64,000 nucleotides of DNA from Aureobasidium sp. EXF-3400 (lineage: Eukaryota; Ascomycota; Dothideomycetes; Dothideales; Saccotheciaceae): contig SWBL01000014.1 in the NCBI GenBank assembly GCA_024195585.1, positions 186,001 to 250,000 of the forward strand, in the 5' to 3' direction. Below the pieces are notes generated by a model that was not told the origin of the DNA, ran no database searches, and saw only the letters and a program-made list of their open reading frames with translations. This document shows positions 56,931 to 64,000 of the stretch, piece by piece. The number at the start of each line of letters is the position of its first letter. Positions within the stretch are counted from its first letter, which is position 1. The position numbers were made by a program, and so were the translations under genes.

Positions 56931-57799
56931 TTTGGTGGATGAGTAAAGGAAAGTCGACGAGGCGAGCAGGGGAGTCTCAAATAGTCGACGCTGGGGAAAA
57001 AAACTCTGCCGCGGGCTCAACAACTCTTGGCTCTCTGACCGACACCTGGCGTCGTCTCGTCGGGCGTGCGTCCCCGTCCGTGCGCTTTTGCCCGCTCTCA
57101 TTCGCCAATCCTGTCTCCGACAATAATAACTGTTTTTGCCTCACTCGTTGCCACCTTCAACACATGCCTGCATCCCCTACAAACACAGAGAAAAATAAAG
57201 AAATAGGGTTAGCTTCACTGAACGCCCTTCTAGAACACCGAGCCAGGCATAACTGCTCGGCAGATAGTATCCGCGTTTCATACAACACTCCCGTTCTTTT
57301 CCTGGACGTGACCCCTTGGCTCTCTCTAACGCCTTCCTGTCTCTTACCAGCATATTTCCCAGTATTCTCGAGTACAGTGACTACACAAGACTTCTCACGT
57401 GTGCTCTAATCGATTCTGACACCAGCATTAGTCACTTTTAGAAGACAAACACAAAGCTGACACGGATGTGGAGAGTTTCTGATAGACGGTCAGTCAATGC
57501 AATGCCACCAGAATGTCATCAAGACAGCGTGGGCAATAGGAACGTAATCACCGCGCCGCTGCAGTTGAAAAACAATACGAAACAAGTCGCCTAAATATTA
57601 AGTATTGGATGGTAGGGAAGAGCCAAAATCACCAATCCTGTAGCCCCGATTGAACAGGTTGGTCATGTCAATAAGTTGTCCATTGAGATACTGCCCTCGC
57701 TACAACACTGTTACAATCCTGAACATGTCGCATGTCTCCGGTGTTAGACCAATTCAGTCCCTATATTTCATGGTTGAGGCTACCTACGTTATTTTTATG
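56931..57799. other. eEF3 promoter and upstream intergenic region
   Basis: About 870 bp. The first 150-200 bp is the pyrimidine/purine-rich leader of a highly expressed gene. No gene is supported further left. Confidence 0.4.
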
Positions 57800-57990
57800 G
57801 CAGGCTATGTGGTCCCTCTTGCTCTTACGTAGCTCAGCAAACGTGAGCTCCATCTTCTGTTTAAGAGTCTCGATCTTTTTACCCATAACACCTAAGGGGA
57901 TGTTTTGGCACTGTCCTCGGCTTTGCGTCTAGGTCCTCTACCTCCACCCTATCTCTAGTTGTGACCGCAAGGAGTCGTAAAACCGCGAAG
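57800..57990 (-). pseudogene. Decayed fragment of the eEF3 3' coding end
   Basis: About 190 bp, in the same orientation as eEF3, resemble the last part of the eEF3 reading frame (about 53752-53940). Shared blocks include GTAGCTCAGC against GAAGCTCAGC, GAGTCTCGATCTT against CAGTCTCGATCTT, GTCTAGGTCC, and AGTTGTGACCG. Mismatches and indels are spread throughout and the frame is broken, so it cannot code. It is likely a partial duplicate that decayed; many differences are transitions. Confidence 0.8.
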
Positions 57991-58002
57991 GCGAGCCTGG
58001 AG

Positions 58003-58058
58003 GTTTCATCCGTCCTGGCTATACACATACGTTTCATCCGTCCTGGCTATACACATAT
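58003..58058. repeat. Exact 28-bp tandem duplication
   Basis: Two adjacent 28-bp units starting GTTTCATCCGTCCTGGCTAT, differing only at the last base. They lie directly after the eEF3 fragment. Confidence 0.9.
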
Positions 58059-58194
58059 ATCCTTTCTTTTTGACGAACTTGTCATCGTAGCAACTCTTCT
58101 TCAGTACCCGGTCAAGAAACCGAAGCGGCCAATGAAAATATGTTTTTTTTTTTTGGTTTATTTGGTTTTGTGATTTTTTTTGCGCTTTTTGTAT

Positions 58195-58475
58195 TTTCAA
58201 GCAAGCCCATGAGGAGGCAGCAAAGACAAGCATGCCCATGAGGAGGCAGCAAAGACAAGCATACCCATGAGGAGGTAGCCGAGACAAGCATACCCATGAG
58301 GAGGCAGCTGAGAAGCAAGCCCATGAGGAGGCAGTGGAGATAAGCGTACCCATGCGGGGTGAGCAGAGACGAGCATACCCATGAGGAGGTAGCTGAGAAG
58401 CAAGCCCATGAGGAGGCAGTGGAGATAAGCGTACCACGAGGAGGTAGCCGAGAGAAGCAAACCCGAAGGTAGCAA
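58195..58475. repeat. Minisatellite of 27-29 bp units
   Basis: About nine to ten copies of a unit built on AAGCAYACCCATGAGGAGG followed by YAGC and a short A/G-rich spacer. CCCATG cores start near 58206, 58235, 58264, 58293, 58320, 58349, 58378 and 58405; the last copies are degenerate. The period is 29 with two 27-bp units. Because 29 is not a multiple of three, the repeat creates chance open frames in all three minus-strand phases. It lies between the eEF3 fragment and the RGG-rich gene. Confidence 0.92.
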
Positions 58476-58552
58476 AGCAGCAAAGAAGAAGGCCTGTGGA
58501 TGGTTAACAGAAAGAGAGGAAATCCTTGTAAGAAAAAAAAAGTCGGATGTAA

Positions 58553-59293
58553 TCAGACTGATGCTGGAGCGCCAGCACCAGCGCCAGGGCCAGCAGATCC
58601 ATTACCGCCAGGACCGTTGTTGTCTTTGCGGAATTTAGGTTGCCAGTGGTTGTCCGCACCTCGCTTCTTGTTCTTCTTGACACCGTTGCGTTGAGCGTCG
58701 GTGGAGGGGCCCTGGCGACCTCCGCGACTTCCACGACCTCCACGTTGAGAAAGGCCATGAGCAGGCTGATTTTGCTGAGCCATTTGAGACTCAAACTGCT
58801 GCTGCTGAGACTGCAGCAGGGTTCGCTGCGACTGCCCGAAGACGTTAACCAAGCGCGCTATTTCGGCAATTGTTTGACTGTACGACTCCGAGGAGGTGGG
58901 AGCGCTTGCTGCGGCTCCGCGAACCATCTCTTCAAAAGGATCTGATCCAAGACCCTGTAGGCGGCCGTAGCCGCGGGAGTCGATTTGACGGCCGTGGCCA
59001 GAGGAGTTGATCTGATGGCCGCGGCCACGGTTCAATGCCACATGGGCGGTTTGCCTTCTGGGCACGCGGTGGGTAGCAGGGCGTTGAGGGCCTCCGAAAC
59101 GACACTCTTCGGCCGTGTGCTGTTGATTGGCGCGTGGGCCTCGGTGTCCGGGCCTGCCGCAAGGCACGAAACCATCCTCGCCAAACCTGGCGCCCTCGAC
59201 TACGATGAAACCCGCTTCGCCCCACTTGGGCACCGGTGAAGAGGTGCTGGGGTTGGCGGCGGGAGCAGTGTTGTTGTGGTTGGGGGCAGACAT
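58553..59293 (-). CDS. RGG/Gln-rich hypothetical protein, possibly RNA-binding
   Basis: Open frame of 246 residues from ATG 59293 (MSAPNHNN); the frame is open upstream to about 59467 but without an ATG. The N-terminal 80 residues include a Cys/His-bearing stretch (FVPCGRPGHRGPRANQQHTA). Gly/Arg/His-rich repeats (GRGHQINSSGHGRQIDSRGYGR) follow, then a short helical region, a Gln-rich run, and a C-terminal RGG box (QRGGRGSRGGRQG) with a lysine-rich patch and a Gly/Ala-rich tail. This composition is typical of RNA-binding or condensate-forming proteins, but no folded domain is recognised. The downstream minisatellite abuts its 3' end. Confidence 0.6.
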   Translation of the reverse strand: MSAPNHNNTAPAANPSTSSPVPKWGEAGFIVVEGARFGEDGFVPCGRPGHRGPRANQQHTAEECRFGGPQRPATHRVPRRQTAHVALNRGRGHQINSSGHGRQIDSRGYGRLQGLGSDPFEEMVRGAAASAPTSSESYSQTIAEIARLVNVFGQSQRTLLQSQQQQFESQMAQQNQPAHGLSQRGGRGSRGGRQGPSTDAQRNGVKKNKKRGADNHWQPKFRKDNNGPGGNGSAGPGAGAGAPASV

Positions 59294-60147
59294 TGCGATG
59301 TGTGTGCGTGATTGAGAGTGAAAGAGAGCTGAGCTTGTGTGATGATGATCTTGTGATGGAAACGATGGGCTTGTGTAATGCGCAATGAAGAAAGAGAGAG
59401 TGATGAGGTAGAAGTTTTGAGCTTGACGCGAGGAAAGCACTTTCCTCAAGAGCGTGCTTGCTTCCACTTCACTTCACTTACTTCAGTCACTCACTTTAGC
59501 GAAGTTTCTAGTCTTCCACTCCTTCCATATGCACAGGCATGCCAGACCAATAGCTATAGAAATGCACAGTTCTTCCCTAATAGTAGGCAAGCCCACAGAG
59601 AGCCGGTGATATCATGACTCTCCGTGGAAGCTTCCTCTCTATCGAAGGAACTGTGCATTTTCATAGTTACTAATGTGACATGCCTTTGCACATGGGGAAG
59701 TAGCTTCCTCGTTCAAAGTGGCCGCTAGACATGATAAATCACATCAACCTCGCTTTCTTTTCTTGTGGCAACTGTGGTTGCTGGATATAGGGCGTGAGTT
59801 TGCAGCAATCGTTCATACCTCCCAAAAGATACATGATGCTGTTTAAAGCAGTGTTTCTCTAGGCATGAGCATTCGCGTCACAAGGCAAAGCTTGTCAGGA
59901 TTCAAGAGGGAGATGGAGAGGTGGTTGAGCTGTTTTTGCTTACTAAGCGTGCCGTGGCCCGTGTCGGCTAACAGCTTGCTAACAATCTACAGTATATTCA
60001 GAAAGTCGATACTCATATCAAAATGTTCTATTCAACATCCACACTAGCACATAGCCATGACCGCCGGATACATTCGTCGACAGGTTGGGCAGGTACTCTC
60101 TAAGGTCGGTGGAGGAAATAAGCTGCCGAAATGCTCCTGCTTCACCG
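59294..60147. other. Intergenic region with MITE copy B
   Basis: 850 bp upstream of the RGG gene and downstream of the oxidoreductase. It contains the inverted-repeat element listed separately. No other feature is supported. Confidence 0.4.
59522..59700. mobile_element. MITE-like inverted-repeat element, copy B
   Basis: The left arm is 59522-59573 and the right arm 59647-59700. The inverted right end reads CTTCCCCATGTGCAAAGGCA and the left end CTTCCATATGCACAGGCA. The inner boxes are CTATAGAAATGCACAGTT and, inverted, CTATGAAAATGCACAGTT. The centre (GTGATATCATGACTCTCC) matches copy C. No coding capacity. Confidence 0.8.
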
Positions 60148-61917
60148 CTACGTCTGTCTTCGCAGGGCCAAGTCCTCGCTGACAATGTCGGCAGCACGTT
60201 CGGCGACTGCGTATACCGTTGTTATGATATTCCCTCTTGGTATGATGGGCATGACACTTGCATCGACAATCCTCAAATTCTGAACACCTTTCACCTTCAG
60301 ACGACTGTCCACCACAGCGCCTAGAGAACATGTGCCACAAGAGTGGTAGTTCGTCTTTGCATAAGCTCGCGCCAGCTCTTTTGCATCTTCTATCGTCCCC
60401 GCCGGATGTTCTCTAGGGAGCCTTCTTCCATTGGGTAGAATGTACGATGCCAACGGTTCTGTTTTTGCCAGCTTGTCCAACACCTGGACATGGCGAGCAT
60501 GAATCTCCGCATCGAGGGGATGCGAGTAGTAGTTGAAGTCAATCTTTGGCTTATGTTGCGGATTTGCAGAAGTGATGTGGACGCTCCCGGTGGAAAAAGG
60601 ATGAGACAGCATGCTGCATATGGAGATGAAGTTGCCAACCTCGGATGGTACTACCTTTCCCCGAACCAGGAATGACACGGCGGTCGCTTCGTTGGCAGAT
60701 TCAATGGCGTTTCGGATGAACTTGTTGCGCTTGCCAATGAAGGGCGACCAGCTCCCATCATCGACCAAATACCTGTCGAGCACACTCTTCAGACTCTCCA
60801 TTTCTTCCCGACTCAAGAAAGGTTTGAGCGGCGTATAAGAGAACATGGAGGCGCCATTGACTGTCAAAGGCCCAGACCGATTTTCCTCGTACAGCCTACG
60901 CGCTTCCTCATTAGGTATCGGCATCTCTGTTGGAATGTCATCAGTAACCTCAAACGAGAGCGACGCTCGTACGTGGTCTTGCAGATTTTCTCCAACAGCT
61001 GGGTTGGCATATACAGTGTCAATTCCGTGCTGATCAAGAATACTGGGGTCACCGATACCTGACAGCTCCAGGAGTTTTGGTGTATCAAAAGTACCTGCCG
61101 CCAGGATGACTTCTCGTCTGGCTGCAATGGTATGGGAAACACCGTCTTGTGAGTACTGAACACCGCGAACTACTGGTCCTGAACTGTCTTTCTCGATCAC
61201 CAGTCTCTGAACCATTGTACTTGTGAAGACTGTCAAGTTTGGGCGCTCATAAACAGGATCCAGATATGCCACTCCTGCATGGCTGCGTTCATGCCGGTCT
61301 CCAGTAATATGGCAAGTTGACGTATGTCCGCCAATAGCGTGTCCAGTCAAAGGATCGTTGACATTCTCTAGGCCCAGAGTACGGAATGTATTGGTCCAAG
61401 CTCTATGGAGTATCGTGACTTGTTCCGGAAATGAGGTTTCGATTGGTCCATTTGACTTTCGGATGGCTTCATCACTGTGTATGATGTTTACTTGCTTCTT
61501 GACTTCTTCGGTCGGCGGCACGATGGTCTGAAACTTGAGGAAATATGGCGCTAGGGTATTCCAATCCCAACCGTCATTTCCAAGCTCTGCCCAAGCATCA
61601 ATGTCTGAAGCTGAGGGATAGATGATGGCGAGTGAGTTTATTGCGCTGCTGCCACCAACGACACGTCCACGGGGATGCTTGATGCATCTGTTGTTGAAGC
61701 CAGGAGAAGGTTCTGCAACATATTGCCAGTCGAACTCAGGATCGTCCAAGACGTCGCCGGCGAGACCAGGAGTATAGATACGTCCATCGTCACTGCGGTC
61801 CTTTCCAGCCTCTAAGACGAGCACTGATATGTTCGGGTCTTCTGACAGGCGGTTCGCCAAAACGCAGCCTGCAGTACCGCTGCCAACAATGATCACATCG
61901 TATTCGGAGAGTTGCAT
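60148..61917 (-). CDS. GMC oxidoreductase (choline dehydrogenase / aryl-alcohol oxidase-like)
   Basis: Single-exon gene for 589 residues. The FAD-binding motif GSGTAG is at 12-17, followed by VLVLEAG at the ribose-binding acidic end. The first GMC signature region lies at about 80-105 (HPRGRVVGGSSAINSL), and the second is near GTFDTPKLLELSGIGD. The active-site pair at the C-terminus is H525 (NYHSCGTCSLG) and N563 (PRGNIITTVYAVAE). There is no signal peptide, so it is probably intracellular. Family members oxidise alcohols, choline, glucose or aryl alcohols using FAD; the substrate is not predictable here. No cluster partner is adjacent. Confidence 0.92.
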   Translation of the reverse strand: MQLSEYDVIIVGSGTAGCVLANRLSEDPNISVLVLEAGKDRSDDGRIYTPGLAGDVLDDPEFDWQYVAEPSPGFNNRCIKHPRGRVVGGSSAINSLAIIYPSASDIDAWAELGNDGWDWNTLAPYFLKFQTIVPPTEEVKKQVNIIHSDEAIRKSNGPIETSFPEQVTILHRAWTNTFRTLGLENVNDPLTGHAIGGHTSTCHITGDRHERSHAGVAYLDPVYERPNLTVFTSTMVQRLVIEKDSSGPVVRGVQYSQDGVSHTIAARREVILAAGTFDTPKLLELSGIGDPSILDQHGIDTVYANPAVGENLQDHVRASLSFEVTDDIPTEMPIPNEEARRLYEENRSGPLTVNGASMFSYTPLKPFLSREEMESLKSVLDRYLVDDGSWSPFIGKRNKFIRNAIESANEATAVSFLVRGKVVPSEVGNFISICSMLSHPFSTGSVHITSANPQHKPKIDFNYYSHPLDAEIHARHVQVLDKLAKTEPLASYILPNGRRLPREHPAGTIEDAKELARAYAKTNYHSCGTCSLGAVVDSRLKVKGVQNLRIVDASVMPIIPRGNIITTVYAVAERAADIVSEDLALRRQT

Positions 61918-62966
61918 GTCGAAGATGAATTCTGAAGAGAGATATTATGTGCTGATAACATAAGTTTCAAGATCTCCTCGTAGATTCGTATCATCACTCA
62001 CAAGAACAAGAAAAAGCAGTGCCAATTCGGGCGCAAACAAAATGTTTTGGAAGCTTGAGTTCAATACTGCAAATCAGATGAAGCGCAAAAGTTCAAGTTC
62101 TTGACTCGAACTCGGTGCAAGTTGGAAGCAAAGAACACGAAAAAGGCAGGGACACAACAACACCACATTCCTGACTAGAGTACAGTCAGCTCGATCCTAC
62201 CAGTAGGTTGTACGTGCCGTACGATCACACAGTGCCTCTCATCAACCGATAGCCTAGATTGAGCATATATTGATCTAATCACCGACCCCTGTGTCGATCC
62301 TCATGTCGATCAGGCCATTAGCCGATAGGTTACGTTCGGTACGCAGCTCCGTGACTAAGACCATCAAAGCACAACCTCCTCGCCTGCAAATGTATGCAAT
62401 GTGTATAGCTATCAAAATGCACGATATTTTCATGAAACAGGATAGTATCCATCGAGATACTGTATATTCTAAGCTCTCTTTGGATACATCTCTAGTCTAA
62501 AGATCTTTGTGCCTCTCTACAGCAGGGACATCGGTCTGAAGTCTTGTGGGATACATGAAAGGAGCGTAGGGGTTACAGACTTTAGCGCATGGGGAGGAAG
62601 CAATACTCCGTATGAGATCTTCAGAATCGTGGAAAGCCAACGTAAAGCTGAACATATGCGTAGATGAGCCATGTTGTCGGTAAAAGTCTCAACTCGGAAC
62701 CGATCTGCTTCGAATGACAATCACATTCTACCCTACAGCATGCACGCTTGAGTCATCATCTACATGATCATATACCTCGACACAAAGACACATCTATGAT
62801 GGTCGGTCCTTAATGACAAGGAGAAGAAAGCACTCGGAGAGCAAAAACCAGCCGCTTGAGTAAGAAGTGTTTATATTGAGAGATGAGAAATATGGAAACC
62901 AAACGCAGACAGGGTCAATCAACTCTGCAAAGACATCATCGAGCTGACACCCGATAACGAGACTTT
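61918..62966. other. Intergenic region with MITE copy D
   Basis: 1.05 kb between the GMC gene start and the Nudix gene end. It contains a partial inverted-repeat element. No gene is supported. Confidence 0.4.
62374..62500. mobile_element. MITE-like element, copy D (partial or decayed)
   Basis: The left part matches the family: a CCTCCTCGCCTGCAAATG end, TAGCTATCAAAATGCACGAT box, then GAAACAGG and GTATCCATCGAGAT. The latter blocks match the inverted inner right half of copy A (GAAACAGGGCAGTATCCATT). A CTCTCTTTGGATAC part resembles the centre of copies B and C. The right arm is not clear, so it is probably truncated or decayed. Confidence 0.65.
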
Positions 62967-63740
62967 TTACGAGAGCCATCGCGAAGTGACAATTATCAAC
63001 CGCACTTTCCACAAGAACGTTCTAGCTCTTAACACCAACGTGGAGCAATTAGAATTAGGAAGTTGTTCCTTTGTGTATAGAGACTTACTCACAAAGCTAG
63101 AAGGATACATAGACGAACTTGAAAAACGTCTAGAGAAGTCCAAAGCCGGTAACAGAGATGCTGGAGAGCATAAGGAGGAGCTTGAAGATTGTCTTATCGT
63201 CGGGGCACTCGAAATCCCTGTATGCTCAAGACCGTACTCTCCATCAAAAGCCGCATTTATAGCCAGTTGCGCGACCTCTTTATCGTCGGCGAAGGTCAGA
63301 GCCGCAAGCGCCTGTCCGCAGTCCAACCATAACGACTCGAAGTCCTCTCCTTCTTGCTGTGTACCTTGCTCGGGCAGTGCTTGAGAATCCACACTCGCAG
63401 CATACCAGAAGATGATTTTCAGGATACCATCCGTGACACGCTGAGTTATTGCAATGGGTTCTGTATGTTCTTCGTTGCCAGTTCTGTTTGTGGCACGTGT
63501 AGGGACCTTCAGTGGCAGGATTGTTGCAGGGTATCCGGTTTCTTCGTATGTTTCTCGCGCAGCAGCTGATTTCAAGCACTCATCTTCGTCTTTGCGTCCT
63601 TTAGGGAGAAGAATCTCGTTGGTGGAGCGCCAGCGGACCAGAAGTACTTTTCTGTGGGTAATATCTAGGGGAACTGTTTCGCAGCTGATGATGAATTGAT
63701 CTGATGAATGAAAGGCTCTGAAGTTTGGATCGGCAGACAT
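62967..63740 (-). CDS. Nudix hydrolase
   Basis: Single open frame of 257 residues from ATG 63740. The Nudix box is complete at 48-70: GRKDEDECLKSAAARETYEE then TGY, matching G-x5-E-x7-RE-U-x-EE-x-G-U. The catalytic glutamates for metal binding are present, and LPKG precedes the box as usual. The folded part runs to about residue 170. The last 80 residues are Ser-rich and then hydrophobic and basic, and could include misread intron or 3' sequence, since Nudix proteins of this type are often about 180 residues. Substrate (nucleoside diphosphate derivative, diphosphoinositol or other) is not predictable. Upstream of the ATG the window ends before any further gene. Confidence 0.85.
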   Translation of the reverse strand: MSADPNFRAFHSSDQFIISCETVPLDITHRKVLLVRWRSTNEILLPKGRKDEDECLKSAAARETYEETGYPATILPLKVPTRATNRTGNEEHTEPIAITQRVTDGILKIIFWYAASVDSQALPEQGTQQEGEDFESLWLDCGQALAALTFADDKEVAQLAINAAFDGEYGLEHTGISSAPTIRQSSSSSLCSPASLLPALDFSRRFSSSSMYPSSFVSKSLYTKEQLPNSNCSTLVLRARTFLWKVRLIIVTSRWLS

Positions 63741-64000
63741 GTTGGAAAGCGATGGAGACGAGATTGGAGAGCAGAAGGTTCGGGCTTAGGTGAAGCGTTT
63801 ATTTGAAGTGTCGACTTCTTTTGGTCGAAATGGATGTTGGTACGAATTGGCTTATTGGTGGATGGTGGATGGCGGGGCACCCTGGTTCAAGCAATACCAA
63901 GCTGCAAGCGCCGAGCTGTCTGCGCCTTCGAATCAACGTGAAGCAGTCTCTAGGCTAGTGGTATCCAGTATGCACCGTAACAAGAATGATCTCTCTTGAG

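Noticed and set aside
54168..56942. A 924-codon plus-strand open frame antisense to eEF3
   Set aside because: eEF3 is a strong match on the minus strand; the antisense frame follows from its extreme codon bias, which avoids reverse-strand stops, and has a repetitive Val/Leu/Gly composition with no domain.
58006..58483. Minus-strand frames of 92-143 codons with repeated LLMG/PPHG units
   Set aside because: They are the three phases of the 29-bp minisatellite plus flanking repeats, not a gene.
1..64000. Biosynthetic gene cluster or CRISPR array
   Set aside because: No polyketide, peptide synthetase or terpene synthase gene and no spacer-repeat array; the only tandem array is the minisatellite without unique spacers. 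The GMC, SDR and MFS genes are far apart and separated by housekeeping genes.

Overview
The window is nuclear DNA from a filamentous ascomycete fungus (Pezizomycotina; gene content and intron style suggest Dothideomycetes, though I cannot fix the species). The evidence is gene structure and content. Genes are mostly monocistronic and split by very short GT-AG introns of about 47-62 nt. They include fungal hallmarks: translation elongation factor eEF3, a VelB-type velvet regulator, a type I metacaspase, an Ato/AcpA-type acetate transporter and DUF6594 and SigF-like NTF2 proteins. I joined exons by hand wherever a conserved protein ran across frames; the joins are given per gene.

Layout. 0-10 kb: a Utp5-like U3 snoRNP protein, a five-exon MMS1_N/CPSF_A beta-propeller protein (minus strand) and a divergent TBC1D20/Gyp8 RabGAP. 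10-19 kb: a class V PLP enzyme, a 2.3 kb gap, an MFS sugar transporter, EMC2, and a convergent J-domain protein. 20-30 kb: velB, AP-3 delta and the divergent Mediator subunit MED8. 30-40 kb: an AAA ATPase, a short-chain dehydrogenase, an acetate transporter, a NADAR-domain protein and DPH3. 40-44 kb: the ribosome biogenesis factor TSR1 and a SigF-like NTF2 protein. 44-53 kb: a more lineage-specific stretch with three unrecognised disordered proteins, a metacaspase carrying an in-frame stop, and a DUF6594 membrane protein. 53-64 kb: eEF3, a repeat-rich patch, an RGG-rich protein, a GMC oxidoreductase and a Nudix hydrolase.

Most genes are housekeeping and unrelated: ribosome biogenesis and translation (UTP5, TSR1, eEF3, DPH3), vesicle traffic and ER (TBC1D20, AP-3 delta, EMC2), transcription and development (MED8, velB) and metabolism. 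I see no biosynthetic gene cluster, no CRISPR and no credible tRNA or rRNA gene.

The least ordinary material is at 46-63 kb. There is an apparently undescribed family of short inverted-repeat (MITE-like) elements with four copies at about 50.46-50.70, 52.93-53.09, 59.52-59.70 and 62.37-62.5 kb. One copy has 80-bp arms about 94% identical and sits inside an intron, enlarging it from about 62 to 300 nt. Nearby are a decayed fragment of the eEF3 3' end, a 27-29 bp minisatellite, and the metacaspase whose conserved C-terminus continues in frame beyond a TAG. Other gene-structure oddities are an intron splitting the AP-3 delta start codon, a 7-nt first coding exon in the J-domain gene, and an unresolved frame offset at the acetate transporter start.
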